Assembly (NCBI GenBank): GCA_913775725.1
Contig: CAJYNG010000017.1
Coordinates: 1 to 64,000, forward strand
Source: an uncultured Stenotrophomonas sp.
GTDB lineage: Bacteria > Pseudomonadota > Gammaproteobacteria > Xanthomonadales > Xanthomonadaceae
Direction: 5' to 3'
Length of the DNA stretch: 64,000 bases
Shown here: one piece after another, positions 1-8,370 of the stretch
Position numbering within the stretch: position 1 is the first letter of the stretch
How the letters are laid out: each line of letters starts with the position of its first letter
Notes under the pieces: model-generated
Told to the model about the DNA's origin: nothing
What the model saw: only the letters and a program-made list of their open reading frames with translations
Database searches by the model: none
Position numbers and translations under genes: made by a program

Positions 1-112
1 CTGTCTAGCTTGCGGAGGAACGGGGACCATCTTGTGTACGAAGTCCATATTCATGCACAAGAGCATACACAACATTCTGGGATCTGCTGAGACACTCTGA
101 GAACGGCAGACA
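1..112. other. Unassigned left edge
   Basis: No gene can be named here. Two plus-strand frames stay open from base 1 and stop at about 90 and 103, so the 3' end of a gene entering from the left is possible, but the piece is too short to identify. Its position beside the 3' end of a tRNA-Leu gene is the kind of place where integrases or islands insert, yet no repeat of the tRNA 3' end is visible in the window. Confidence 0.2.
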
Positions 113-113
113 C

Positions 114-139
114 AAAAAACCCCGCAAAATGCGGGGCTT
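114..139 (-). terminator. Rho-independent terminator after tRNA-Leu
   Basis: On the minus strand a 7-bp stem (GCCCCGCA region paired with TGCGGGG) with an AAA/TTT loop is followed by six T. It lies 44 bases past the 3' end of the tRNA and probably ends the secG/tRNA transcript. Confidence 0.8.
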
Positions 140-182
140 AGTGCGTTTCATGGAACTCAGTGAGACTCCTTGAAACTTCTAT

Positions 183-267
183 TGGTGCCCAAGGGGGGAC
201 TCGAACCCCCACGACCGAAGCCGCTACCACCTCAAGGTAGTGCGTCTACCAATTCCGCCACCTGGGC
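183..267 (-). tRNA. tRNA-Leu, anticodon GAG
   Basis: The minus strand reads GCCCAGGTGGCGGAATTGGT at the 5' end and closes with GTTCGAGTCCCCCCTTGGGC followed by an encoded CCA. The acceptor stem pairs GCCCAGG with CTTGGGC. The anticodon stem CTACC/GGTAG encloses the loop TTGAGGT, giving anticodon GAG, which reads CUC and CUU leucine codons. The long variable arm expected of a class II tRNA (after the anticodon stem, CGGCTTCGGTCG) is present. Position just downstream of secG is the usual arrangement in related genomes. Confidence 0.96.
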
Positions 268-318
268 AAACGATCACATCAGACTATCTTCCCGATGCGC
301 CGCGTATTGTAACCGGCT

Positions 319-756
319 TCAGTCTTTCTGGGAGCCTTCCGAAGGCTTTTCTTCACCAGAAACCGAAGATTCCGCCTGAGCCGGCACATTCGCGGCCGGA
401 ACCGGGGCTGCTGGGACCGCATCGGCCTTCGGAACGGCCGGCAGTTCGCCCGCCGGGGCCGCCGGAGCGACTGCCGCCGGGGCGGACATCAGGCCCAGAT
501 CCTGGTCGGCCGCCGGACGGGTGCCGTGACCGGCATACCAGGCCATGAAGAGGCTGATGCCAAAGAACACGACGGCCAGCCACTTGGTCGACTTGGACAG
601 GAAGTTCGAGGCGCCGCGCGCACCGAACACCGTGCCCGAGGCACCGGCACCAAAGCCCGAACCCGCCGCCGCACCCGAGCCACGCTGCATCAGGATCAGC
701 GCGATCATGGCCACAGCGACCAGCACGTAGACGACATTGAGGATCAACATCAGCAT
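319..756 (-). CDS. secG: Protein translocase subunit SecG
   Basis: SecG is the small inner-membrane subunit of the SecYEG preprotein channel. The 145-aa product starts MLMLILNVVYVLVAVAMIAL, the first transmembrane helix, followed by the family signature LMQRGSGAAAGSGFG and a second helix around residues 57-75 (STKWLAVVFFGISLFMAW). The C-terminal third is a long Ala/Pro-rich tail, common in this family in Xanthomonadaceae and probably disordered. The ATG at 756 is chosen because the helix begins there; a second ATG at 750 is also possible. It lies 31 bp after tpiA on the same strand, so the two are probably cotranscribed. Confidence 0.95.
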   Translation of the reverse strand: MLMLILNVVYVLVAVAMIALILMQRGSGAAAGSGFGAGASGTVFGARGASNFLSKSTKWLAVVFFGISLFMAWYAGHGTRPAADQDLGLMSAPAAVAPAAPAGELPAVPKADAVPAAPVPAANVPAQAESSVSGEEKPSEGSQKD

Positions 757-787
757 TGGAAACCGCCCTCGGACAAAACTTCTAGGA

Positions 788-1543
788 TTAGTTCGCGGCC
801 GCCGCCCTTGCGATGGCCAGGAAGTCCGCGGCCACCAGGGAGGCGCCGCCGACCAGCCCACCATCGACATCCGGCTGCGCGAACAGTTCCCCGGCATTGT
901 CGGGCTTCACGCTACCGCCGTAAACAATGGGCAGTGAATCAGCGATTCTAGCATCGATACGCGCGACTTCGCCACGGATGAACGCGTGCACCTGCTGTGC
1001 CTGCTCCTTGGTAGCGGTACGGCCGGTACCGATGGCCCAGACCGGCTCATAGGCAACCACGGCCTTTGCGAAACCGGCCGCACCGACCAGCTCCAGCACC
1101 GGCGCCAGCTGGCTGGCGATGACCGCTTCGGTCTGCCCGGCCTCGCGCTGTTCCAGGGTCTCGCCCACGCACAGCACCGGCACCAGGCCGGCATGCTGGG
1201 CGGCGGCGAACTTGCGCGCGACCAGTTCACTGCTTTCGTGGTGGTACTGGCGGCGCTCGGAATGGCCGACCAGGCCATAGCGGGCCCCGACCTCGACCAG
1301 CATGGCCGCGCAGACCTCGCCGGTGTAGGCACCCTTCTCGTTGCTGCTTACGTCCTGCGCGCCAAAGGCCAGGCTGGTCTCGCCGAAGTCCTCGACCAGC
1401 TCACCCAGGTACGGCAGCGGCGGCAGGATCACCACGCCCACCCCCTCCAGCGGCAGCCCGGCGGCTACCTGCCCCAGCAGTTCATTGGCGAATTGACGGC
1501 TGCCATGCAGCTTCCAGTTTCCGGCGACGATCTTGCGGCGCAT
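788..1543 (-). CDS. tpiA: Triosephosphate isomerase
   Basis: Cytoplasmic TIM-barrel enzyme that interconverts dihydroxyacetone phosphate and glyceraldehyde 3-phosphate in glycolysis and gluconeogenesis. The 251-aa length is typical. Catalytic residues are in place: Lys11 in GNWKLHG, His94 in GHSERR, Glu166 in AYEPVWAIGTG, and the phosphate-binding loop YGGSVKPDN. The open frame extends further upstream, but the ATG at 1543 gives the conserved MRRKIVAGNWK start. secG follows 31 bp downstream. Confidence 0.98.
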   Translation of the reverse strand: MRRKIVAGNWKLHGSRQFANELLGQVAAGLPLEGVGVVILPPLPYLGELVEDFGETSLAFGAQDVSSNEKGAYTGEVCAAMLVEVGARYGLVGHSERRQYHHESSELVARKFAAAQHAGLVPVLCVGETLEQREAGQTEAVIASQLAPVLELVGAAGFAKAVVAYEPVWAIGTGRTATKEQAQQVHAFIRGEVARIDARIADSLPIVYGGSVKPDNAGELFAQPDVDGGLVGGASLVAADFLAIARAAAAN

Positions 1544-1705
1544 GAGCGGGTGGCTCCTGTGTGAAGTCAGCCGGTCATGATACCCGTTGCGGCAAAAATC
1601 CGTTTCTTTGTAAGCGGTTACATGGATTTTCAACCAACGGCGCAGCCCCTCGTGGCGGGGTTGGGGTTGGGTTGGTCGCGGAGAGTCCGGCTAGATCCGG
1701 GGCTT

Positions 1706-1809
1706 GGCCGGGCGGGTGGGGATGGCGGGGGACGCCGTAAACCCGTCCGTGGGGCCTTGGCCGCGGCATCCATGCCGCGGACACCCCCGTCATCCCCACC
1801 CGCCCGGCC
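1706..1809. repeat. Long intergenic hairpin, copy 1 (26-nt arms)
   Basis: Arms 1706-1731 and 1784-1809 are complementary over 26 positions with a single G-T pair. Inside lie a 9-bp perfect hairpin (CCGCGGCAT/ATGCCGCGG, 1761-1780) and the core ACGCCGTAAACCCGTCC. The same core and architecture recur in opposite orientation at 1977-2080. Confidence 0.85.
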
Positions 1810-1928
1810 TCTGACACATTCCGGCGGTTCCGCCCGTCACGGAAAGAAAAAAGAAGATCAAAAGCAGAAGCCGGTCCCCTACCCTCCCTCGATACCTGAC
1901 AGATCTCATCCACGCATGGCGTGAAATC

Positions 1929-1948
1929 GTGTCGACCAAGGTCGACAC
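1929..1948. repeat. Short palindrome
   Basis: Perfect 9-bp inverted repeat GTGTCGACC-AA-GGTCGACAC in the intergenic stretch between the two long hairpins. It may be a REP-type unit; no gene-specific role is visible. Confidence 0.6.
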
Positions 1949-1976
1949 CTACCAACAGCAGCGTCGAACCGTCAGA

Positions 1977-2080
1977 GGTGGGGCGGTGTGGGTTGGCAGG
2001 ACCGTTGGCGCCACGGATGGCGCCATCGAGCCCCCAGGGACGGGTTCACGGCGTGTCCTGCCAACCCACACCGCCCCGCC
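1977..2080. repeat. Long intergenic hairpin, copy 2 (26-nt arms)
   Basis: Arms 1977-2002 and 2055-2080 pair over 26 positions with one G-T pair. The inner hairpin is GGCGCCA/TGGCGCC (2007-2024). On the minus strand the core reads ACGCCGTGAACCCGTCC, nearly the same as copy 1, so the two units are inverted relative to each other. The total length is 104 bp in both copies. Confidence 0.85.
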
Positions 2081-2162
2081 CAACACGCAGAAACCCAGAG
2101 CAGCTTTGGATTTGGGCCTTGGCTTTGGCTTCGGCCTCTGCGGGTGCAGGGCGCAGCCCTGC

Positions 2163-2192
2163 AAAGAAGAAGGCCGCCTTTCGGCGGCCTTC
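2163..2192 (-). terminator. Terminator of the 2OG oxygenase gene
   Basis: On the minus strand, GAAGGCCGCC-GAAA-GGCGGCCTTC is a 10-bp perfect stem with a GAAA tetraloop followed by TTCTTTG. It starts 8 bp after the stop codon at 2201. Confidence 0.85.
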
Positions 2193-2200
2193 ACTTCTCA

Positions 2201-3136
2201 TTACTTCAGCTTGATCTCGCGCAGGCGTTCCTCGAGGAAGCCGTGGGCGGTGATCGCCTCCGGGTACCGGCTCGGGTTCTCCGGGGTGATGCACGACGGC
2301 AGCACATCGATCAGGAAGTCCGGGTTCGGGTGCAGGAAGAAGGGCACCGAGTAGCGCGGCTGGCGCGCCAGTTCACCCGGGGGGTTGACCACGCGGTGGA
2401 TCGTGGACGGATACACGTGGTTGGTCAGGCGCTGCAGCATGTCGCCGATGTTGACCACGATCGTGTCCGCATCTGACGTAAACGGCACCCACTCACCTTC
2501 ATGCGACTGCACTTCCAGGCCCGCGGCGCTGGCGCCGACCAGCAGGGTGATGAAGTTGATGTCGCCATGGGCACCGGCACGCACGTTCGGGATGTCGTCG
2601 GTGGTGATCGGCGGGTAGTGGATCGGGCGCAGGATCGAGTTGCCGAAGTTGGTCTTGTCGGCGAAGAAGTCCTGCGGCAGGCCGATGTGCAGGGCCAGCG
2701 CCGACAGCACGCGCGAACCCAGGTTGTCCAGCGCCTGGTACAGCTCGTAACCGCGCTCACGGAAGCCCTCGACCTCGGTCGGCCACAGGTTCGGCGCCAT
2801 CACGTCGCGGTACTTGGAGTCATCGGCGATTTCACGGCCGATGTGCCAGAACTCCTTCAGGTCGAAATGCTTGGAGCCCTTTGCGGTTTCCACCCCGAAC
2901 GGGGTGTAGCCGCGGGCGCCACCGCTGCCGGCCACGTGGTACTTGCGCTTGACCTCTTCCGGCAGGGCGAAGAAGGCCTTGAAGGCATCGTAGGCCGCGT
3001 CGATGTCGGCCTGCGGGATGCCATGGTTGCGGATGCCCGCGAATCCCCATTGGCGGTAGGCCGCGCCCAGCTCGGCCACGAAGGCCTCGCGGTCGCTGTC
3101 GAAACGGGTGATGTCGAGGGTGGGGATCTGGCTCAC
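2201..3136 (-). CDS. 2-oxoglutarate/Fe(II)-dependent oxygenase, isopenicillin N synthase-like
   Basis: A 311-aa cytoplasmic dioxygenase of the isopenicillin N synthase family. The iron-binding facial triad is visible as His190 and Asp192 (AHGDINFITLL) and His247 (PSTIHRVV); Arg261 in RYSVPFF would bind the 2-oxoglutarate carboxylate. The N-terminal domain carries the family segment GFAGIRNHGI. Substrate is unknown; such genes are widespread in proteobacteria. The GTG at 3136 is preferred because AGGAA lies 6-10 bases upstream and the product then begins VSQIPTLDITRF, typical of the family; the longer frame lacks homology-like sequence. It is divergent from the YejM-like gene at 3331 and ends in its own terminator. 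Confidence 0.9.
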   Translation of the reverse strand: MSQIPTLDITRFDSDREAFVAELGAAYRQWGFAGIRNHGIPQADIDAAYDAFKAFFALPEEVKRKYHVAGSGGARGYTPFGVETAKGSKHFDLKEFWHIGREIADDSKYRDVMAPNLWPTEVEGFRERGYELYQALDNLGSRVLSALALHIGLPQDFFADKTNFGNSILRPIHYPPITTDDIPNVRAGAHGDINFITLLVGASAAGLEVQSHEGEWVPFTSDADTIVVNIGDMLQRLTNHVYPSTIHRVVNPPGELARQPRYSVPFFLHPNPDFLIDVLPSCITPENPSRYPEAITAHGFLEERLREIKLK

Positions 3137-3330
3137 AGCGGTTCCTGGCTTGTCGTTGGGTCTGGGGGGCCAGCGCATTCATGGCCCGCCTGAACATTGT
3201 GACAGATCGCCCGGCGAACGCGACTCGATACAAGGAAACAAACCGATACAATGCGCGACCCGCGCACATTTAACGAATCCTTACGTTGCTGGCGCGCCGT
3301 CCTTCCGCGCCATCTCAACCCGCCTGCACC

Positions 3331-5211
3331 ATGCCCATAGCTCCAGACCCCATCGCCACCTCCCCCGCAGGCCCTGCCCGCCGCTGGCGCAGGCTCGCAT
3401 GGTGGTCGCTGTTCGTCATGGGCAACGCACTCCTGGCGACGATGATCACCCTCGGCAACGTGCCGGTGCGTGATAACCCGGGCGGCAGCCAGGGCCTGGC
3501 CTATCTGGCGGTCGCCCTGCCCGGCCACCTGCTCGCCTTCGGTGCACTGGCCGGTGTGCTGCCGCTGCTGCTGGGCCTGTGGCAGCGCAGTGCGCGCACG
3601 CTGAGCATCAGCGCGGTGTTGCTGCAGGGCCTGTGGCTCTGCCTGCTGCTGGTCGATGCCAAGGTCTTCACCCTGTATCGCTTCCACCTCAATGCCATGG
3701 TCGTGAACATGGTGTTCGGCGGCGCACTGCAGGACCAGGTCGCGCTGTCGTGGAAGACCTGGGCGCAGGTCGGCCTGCTGGTCGCGGCGATCTTCACTGC
3801 CGAAGGCATCCTGGCCTGGGCCTGCTGGAAACTGCTGCCTGCCGCGCCGCGCCGGCGCCGGGTGCTGCAGGCCTGGACGGCGGTCGTCCTGCTGATGGCC
3901 GGCGGCCAGGTGGCCACCGCCTACTATGACGCGCGCGGCGACCGTGACGTGATCGCCCAGTGGAACTACCTGCCCTGGGCACAGCCGATCACCGCCAAGA
4001 GCTTCATGCGCAAGCTGGGCGTGGTCAGCGAGCAGCAGGTCGGCCTGCCCGATCCGCGCCATGCGCAGCTGCTGTATCCGCTGCAGCCGCTGCGCTGCCA
4101 GAGTCCGCAACGGCCCAACGTACTGATGGTGGTGCTGGAATCACTGCGCCACGACGCCCTCACCCCGCAGATCATGCCGAATACCTCGGCGCTGGCGCAG
4201 TCCGCGCGCGTCTTCGACCGCCACTTCAGCACCGGCAATGCCACCCGCTATGGCCTGTTCGGCCTGCTCTACGGCCTCCCGGGCGGCTACTGGCCAAGCA
4301 TGCTCGACGAGCAGCGCGGCTCGCAGCTGTTCAAGGTGCTGGGCCAGCAGGGTTACGACCTGCATCTGTACGGCAGTGCACCGATGTACAGCCCCGAATT
4401 CGACCGCACTGCGTTCGCGGACGTCCGCGACCAGCTGCACCAGGGACCTTCCCAGCTGGGCTCCGAAGGACGCGACCGCAGCATCGTAAACGCACTGCGG
4501 AAGGACATCCGGACCAGCCAGGCCGCGCACAGGCCGTGGTTCGGCTTCATCTTCCTCGATTCCACCCATGCGCCCTATCACATGCCCCCGGGCTACCCGC
4601 CACTGGCGACCCCGATGGCCAGTGAAATCGACTTCCTGAAGTTCGGCCCGGACCACGACCCGACCCCCGAACTGAACAGGTATCGGACCGCCGTGCACTA
4701 CGCCGACAGTCTGGTCGGCACGCTGCTGGACGACCTGCGCGCGCAGGGCCTGGACCAGGACACGATCGTGCTGGTCACCGGCGACCATGCCGAAGAATTC
4801 AACGACCTCAAGCTGAACTACTGGGGTCACAACGGCAACTTCTCCGACTACCAGCTGCAGGTGCCGTTCGTATTGCACTGGCCCGGCAAGGGCAATGCAC
4901 ATGAAACGCGCGTCAGTTCGCACGAGGACTGGGTGCCTACCCTGATGCGCCACGCATTGGGCTGCGAGAACGCGCTGACCGATTTCAGTACCGGCCAGGA
5001 CCTGCTGGCCGAACCCGCGGGCGAGCGCGCGCTGGTGGTGGAAAGCTGGTCGCAACGCGCCATCCGCCACGGCAACGCGATCTACGTGTTCGACAAGTTC
5101 GGCAATGCGACCTCGCTGGACCTGCACTATCGCCCACTGCCGCAGCAGACCCCGGATGCCGCTGCCGTCCGTACCGCATGGGAAGCGCTGACCCGCTTCC
5201 GCAACCGCTGA
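3331..5211 (+). CDS. YejM/LapC-like inner-membrane sulfatase-fold protein
   Basis: A 626-aa membrane protein with five predicted transmembrane helices (about 22-45, 58-83, 90-112, 145-168, 180-198), followed by a periplasmic alkaline-phosphatase/sulfatase fold from about residue 262. Family landmarks are VLMVVLESLRHD, the STGNATRYGLFGLLYG segment where the nucleophile region lies, and VTGDHAEEF near residue 485. This is the layout of YejM (PbgA/LapC, DUF3413), which in enterobacteria senses LPS and controls LpxC turnover; a similar role here is inferred only. The ATG at 3331 follows the first plausible start; a TTG at 3286 is in frame and no strong ribosome binding site settles it. The next three genes form a glycan cluster in the same direction. 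Confidence 0.85.
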   Translation: MPIAPDPIATSPAGPARRWRRLAWWSLFVMGNALLATMITLGNVPVRDNPGGSQGLAYLAVALPGHLLAFGALAGVLPLLLGLWQRSARTLSISAVLLQGLWLCLLLVDAKVFTLYRFHLNAMVVNMVFGGALQDQVALSWKTWAQVGLLVAAIFTAEGILAWACWKLLPAAPRRRRVLQAWTAVVLLMAGGQVATAYYDARGDRDVIAQWNYLPWAQPITAKSFMRKLGVVSEQQVGLPDPRHAQLLYPLQPLRCQSPQRPNVLMVVLESLRHDALTPQIMPNTSALAQSARVFDRHFSTGNATRYGLFGLLYGLPGGYWPSMLDEQRGSQLFKVLGQQGYDLHLYGSAPMYSPEFDRTAFADVRDQLHQGPSQLGSEGRDRSIVNALRKDIRTSQAAHRPWFGFIFLDSTHAPYHMPPGYPPLATPMASEIDFLKFGPDHDPTPELNRYRTAVHYADSLVGTLLDDLRAQGLDQDTIVLVTGDHAEEFNDLKLNYWGHNGNFSDYQLQVPFVLHWPGKGNAHETRVSSHEDWVPTLMRHALGCENALTDFSTGQDLLAEPAGERALVVESWSQRAIRHGNAIYVFDKFGNATSLDLHYRPLPQQTPDAAAVRTAWEALTRFRNR

Positions 5212-5215
5212 CCAC

Positions 5216-5220
5216 AGAGG
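5216..5220 (+). promoter_or_regulatory. Ribosome binding site AGAGG deciding the GT4 start
   Basis: AGAGG abuts the ATG at 5221 with no spacer, but stands 9 bases from the in-frame ATG at 5230. Normal spacing therefore favours 5230 as the start. Confidence 0.6.
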
Positions 5221-5229
5221 ATGGTTTCC

Positions 5230-6375
5230 ATGAAACGCGCACTGCGCATCCTGCACACCGAAGCCGCCAAGGGCATGGGTGGCCAGGAGATCTACATCTT
5301 CCGCCACATGCAGGTGATGCGTGCGCGTGGCCATGAGGTATCGCTGCTGTGCCAACCCGATGCACGCCTGGCCCAGCTGGCACGTGATGATGGCTTCGCC
5401 GTACACACCCTGCGCATGGGGGGCATGGCCCGGTTGCTGCGCGGCATCTGGTCGGTATCGCGTCTGGTGCGCCGCGAGCGCTACGACGTGGTCAACACCA
5501 CCAGCCGCCGTGACGCGCTGATCGCGGCCGCCGGCGCACGCCTGGGCGGTACGCCGCTGGTGGTGCGCTCGCGCCACCTGATGAGCCCGGTCAACTCGCT
5601 GCTCACCTATACCGGTCTGCCGCACCGGATCATCACCGTCAGCGACTTCGTCAAGCGACTGCTGGTCGACCGTGGCATCGCCGCGGAACGCATCGGCATC
5701 GTGCCGCCCATGGCAACGCCACCACGCTGGGACGGCTCCGCGCAGGGCGATCCCTGGACACAGCTGCAGGACACTCGTGCGCAGGTGCGTGCCGAACTCG
5801 GCTTCGCCGAGCGCGATATCGTGGTCGGCTGCGTGGCCGTGCTGCGCGAACCCAAGGGCCATGCCGAATTGCTGCATGCCATTGCCCCGTTGTGCAAGGC
5901 CAACCCCGACCTGCATCTGGCCGTAGTCGGTGACGGCGAGCCGGTGATGGGCCGCCTGCTGGCCCTGCGCAGCGAACTCGGCCTGGAACAGCAGGTGCAT
6001 CTGCTCGGCTTCCGCCGCGACGCCCACCGGCTGATGGCCGGTTTCGACATCTTCGCCCTGGCCACCCACAAGGAGGCTTCGGGCACGGTCTTTCTCGAAG
6101 CCGCGCAGGCGGCCCTGCCGATCGTCTCGCATCGCGTTGGCGGCGTGCCTGAAATGCTGGTGGAAGGCAGCAATGCCATCCTCACCCGGCTGGGCGATGA
6201 CGCCGCCCTCACCGGCGCGTTGCGCCTGCTGGTGGACGATCCGGAACGTCGGCGGCAGATGGGCCGTGCCGGTTGGGACTGGATCCGCAGCACCGCGCGG
6301 TTCAGCGCGGCCGGCCATGGCGAGGCCACTGAAAATTACTACCTCCAATGGTTGAAGGAGCTGGGTCATGGCTAA
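5230..6375 (+). CDS. Glycosyltransferase family 4 (GT-B fold)
   Basis: A 381-aa GT-B glycosyltransferase. The N-terminal acceptor domain opens with ALRILHTEAAKGMGGQEIYI, where the GMGGQE loop corresponds to the family's glycine-rich loop. The C-terminal domain has VVGDGEP, HLLGFRRD and the nucleotide-sugar-binding EASGTVFLEA segment (E-x7-E). It likely acts on the cytoplasmic face of the inner membrane adding a sugar to LPS or another lipid-linked glycan; the sugar is unknown. It starts 18 bp after the YejM-like gene and overlaps the deacetylase gene by 8 bp, indicating one operon. Confidence 0.9.
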   Translation: MKRALRILHTEAAKGMGGQEIYIFRHMQVMRARGHEVSLLCQPDARLAQLARDDGFAVHTLRMGGMARLLRGIWSVSRLVRRERYDVVNTTSRRDALIAAAGARLGGTPLVVRSRHLMSPVNSLLTYTGLPHRIITVSDFVKRLLVDRGIAAERIGIVPPMATPPRWDGSAQGDPWTQLQDTRAQVRAELGFAERDIVVGCVAVLREPKGHAELLHAIAPLCKANPDLHLAVVGDGEPVMGRLLALRSELGLEQQVHLLGFRRDAHRLMAGFDIFALATHKEASGTVFLEAAQAALPIVSHRVGGVPEMLVEGSNAILTRLGDDAALTGALRLLVDDPERRRQMGRAGWDWIRSTARFSAAGHGEATENYYLQWLKELGHG

Positions 6376-7225
6376 TGCCAGAACCGTACCGGTGCTGATG
6401 CACCACCATGTCAGCAACTCTCCGGGCATGATCACCGTCTCCCCTGAGAACTTCGAGAGCCAGATCGCCTGGCTCGCACGTACCGGCTGGACATCGCTGA
6501 CGCTGGACCAGTACGCCGACTTCCTTGCCGGCAAGCCGGTACCGCGCAAATCGATCGTGATCACGTTCGATGACGGTTACCTGGACAACTGGGTCTACGC
6601 CCACCCGATCCTGCAGAAGTACGGCATGCACGCGGTGGTGTTCGTGGTTACCGGCTGGATGCACGAAGGCCCGGTGCGCGCGCACGCCGGCATCGAAGGC
6701 GCCGAGCTGCCGGTTACGCCGGAGCACCGTGCCTGCGAAGACCTGATCTACAAGCAGGGCCGCAGCGACGAAGTGATGATGCGCTGGAGCGAAGCACGCG
6801 CGGCGATCGAAGCCGGCACCTTCGAGGTCCACTGCCATACCCATAGCCACACCCGTTGGCTGAAGCGTGACGACCTGGACCGTGCACAGCGCCGGGAAGG
6901 CATCAGCGGCGACCTGGCGATGGCCAGGCAGACGCTGCTGGAGAAGCTCGGCGAAGTCTCCGACACACTGTGCTGGCCCTATGGCGACTTCGACGATGAC
7001 TACATCGAGGTGGCGCGCGAACAGGGCTTCCGCTACCTGCATACCACCCATCCGTTCGGCCGCAACGTAGTCGGTGGGGATCCGGAGCGCATCTACCGTT
7101 TCGCGATCCGCAACCGCCCGGCCAGTTGGCTGCGCAAACGCATCGCCTGGAGCTACAACCCGTTGATCGCACCGATCTTCAACGGTTTCAAGGCCCGGCA
7201 GAAGAAGATGGTGCCGGGCCCGTAG
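6368..7225 (+). CDS. Polysaccharide deacetylase family protein (NodB domain)
   Basis: A 285-aa carbohydrate esterase family 4 protein. The NodB motif 1 is VITFDDGYLDNW (Asp68, Asp69), and the metal-binding motif 2 is HCHTHSH at residues 155-161. No signal peptide is visible (start MANARTVPVLMHHHVSN), so it would act in the cytoplasm, for example on a lipid-linked sugar before export. Its first 8 bases overlap the glycosyltransferase gene, and galE follows 74 bp downstream, so the group probably modifies a surface glycan by removing N-acetyl or formyl groups. Confidence 0.9.
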   Translation: MANARTVPVLMHHHVSNSPGMITVSPENFESQIAWLARTGWTSLTLDQYADFLAGKPVPRKSIVITFDDGYLDNWVYAHPILQKYGMHAVVFVVTGWMHEGPVRAHAGIEGAELPVTPEHRACEDLIYKQGRSDEVMMRWSEARAAIEAGTFEVHCHTHSHTRWLKRDDLDRAQRREGISGDLAMARQTLLEKLGEVSDTLCWPYGDFDDDYIEVAREQGFRYLHTTHPFGRNVVGGDPERIYRFAIRNRPASWLRKRIAWSYNPLIAPIFNGFKARQKKMVPGP

Positions 7226-7299
7226 ACGGCGCGAAGGCGCCCATCCCCGCGATTGGCAGTACCCGATTCTTGAATGGATTCCAAGGAACAGTGAAGGCA

Positions 7300-8322
7300 A
7301 TGAACGTACTGGTGACCGGCGGCGCTGGCTATATCGGCTCGCATGCATGCGTCGAGCTGCAGCAGGAGGGACACGCCGTGGTCATCGTGGATTCGCTGTG
7401 CAACAGTGACGCCGGTGTCGTCGAGCGCATCGGACGGATCACCGGCACCGCACCGGTGTTCGTGCAGGCTGACATCCGTGATCGACCGCGCATGGCCGCC
7501 CTGATGCAGCAGCATGCGATCGATGCGGTGCTGCACTTCGCGGCGCTCAAATCCGTGGGCGAATCGCAGAAGGTGCCCCTGCAGTACTTCGACAGCAACA
7601 TCAACGGCACGATTGCCCTGCTCGGTGCGATGCAGGATGCCGGGGTGACGCTGCTGGTCTTCAGCTCTTCCGCCACCGTGTACGGCAACCAGGAACATTG
7701 CCCGGTTGCCGAGTCTGCTTCAACCTGTGCAATGACGCCCTACGGCCGCACCAAGCTGGTGGTGGAACAGCTGCTTGCAGACCTGACCGCGACGGGCCAG
7801 GGCCTGCACGTGGCGACGCTGCGCTACTTCAACCCGGTCGGTGCGCATGACACCGCATTGATCGGTGAGCTGCCGCACGGCACGCCGAGCAACCTGATGC
7901 CCTACATCGCGCAGGTTGCCGCAGGGCTGCTGCCGGAAGTCCAGGTCTTCGGTGATGACTACCCGACCCATGACGGCACCGGCGTACGCGACTACATCCA
8001 TGTACAGGATGTCGCCAATGCCCATGTGCTGGCCCTGCAGTTCCTGCACGATCAGAGGCGCAGCATCACGCTCAACCTCGGCACCGGCCAGGGCCACAGC
8101 GTGCTGGAACTGATCCAGGCCTTCGAGCACACCACCGGGATACGGATTCCGTTCCGCATCGTCCCGCGACGCAATGGCGACATCGCGGTCAGCTTTGCCG
8201 ACGCCTCGCTGGCGCTGCGCGAGCTGGGCTGGAAGGCCCGTCACACGCTGGCTGACATGTGCCGTGACACGTGGAAGTGGCAGCGGGAAATGCCGACCCA
8301 AGCGCCAACGACACGCCCGTGA
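7300..8322 (+). CDS. galE: UDP-glucose 4-epimerase
   Basis: A 340-aa short-chain dehydrogenase/reductase fold enzyme that interconverts UDP-glucose and UDP-galactose using bound NAD. The Rossmann motif GGAGYIG is at residues 7-13, the catalytic serine region SSSATVYG at 122-129, and the YxxxK pair is Tyr148/Lys152 (YGRTK). Length and the MNVLVTGGAGYIGSH start match GalE. The ATG at 7300 has GAAGG 8 bases upstream; the longer open frame runs back into the deacetylase gene and is not used. A strong terminator follows at 8335. It likely feeds UDP-sugars to the neighbouring glycosyltransferase. Confidence 0.95.
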   Translation: MNVLVTGGAGYIGSHACVELQQEGHAVVIVDSLCNSDAGVVERIGRITGTAPVFVQADIRDRPRMAALMQQHAIDAVLHFAALKSVGESQKVPLQYFDSNINGTIALLGAMQDAGVTLLVFSSSATVYGNQEHCPVAESASTCAMTPYGRTKLVVEQLLADLTATGQGLHVATLRYFNPVGAHDTALIGELPHGTPSNLMPYIAQVAAGLLPEVQVFGDDYPTHDGTGVRDYIHVQDVANAHVLALQFLHDQRRSITLNLGTGQGHSVLELIQAFEHTTGIRIPFRIVPRRNGDIAVSFADASLALRELGWKARHTLADMCRDTWKWQREMPTQAPTTRP

Positions 8323-8334
8323 ATGAACTACCGC

Positions 8335-8367
8335 ACCTGCCTGCGCCATGACGCAGGCAGGTTCTTT
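8335..8367 (+). terminator. Terminator of the glycan operon
   Basis: An 11-bp perfect stem ACCTGCCTGCG/CGCAGGCAGGT with a 6-base loop is followed by TCTTT. It lies 12 bp after the galE stop and just before the convergent RcnB-like gene. Confidence 0.85.
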
Positions 8368-8370
8368 CAG

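Larger units (their letters stand above)
1544..2162. other. Repeat-rich intergenic stretch, no gene
   Basis: No credible coding frame is present in these 620 bp. The stretch holds two long inverted repeats (listed separately), a 9-bp perfect hairpin GTGTCGACC/GGTCGACAC at 1929-1948, and a CACGC/GCGTG hairpin near 1911-1923. The part next to tpiA (1544-1630) is AT-richer and should contain the tpiA promoter, though no clear -35/-10 pair stands out. Confidence 0.6.

Noticed and set aside
183-210. Attachment site of an integrated island at the tRNA-Leu 3' end
   Set aside because: No second copy of the tRNA 3' end and no integrase gene in the window.
170-379. Small plus-strand frame over the tRNA-Leu
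   Set aside because: It is the complement of the tRNA gene and the end of secG; conserved only because the tRNA is.
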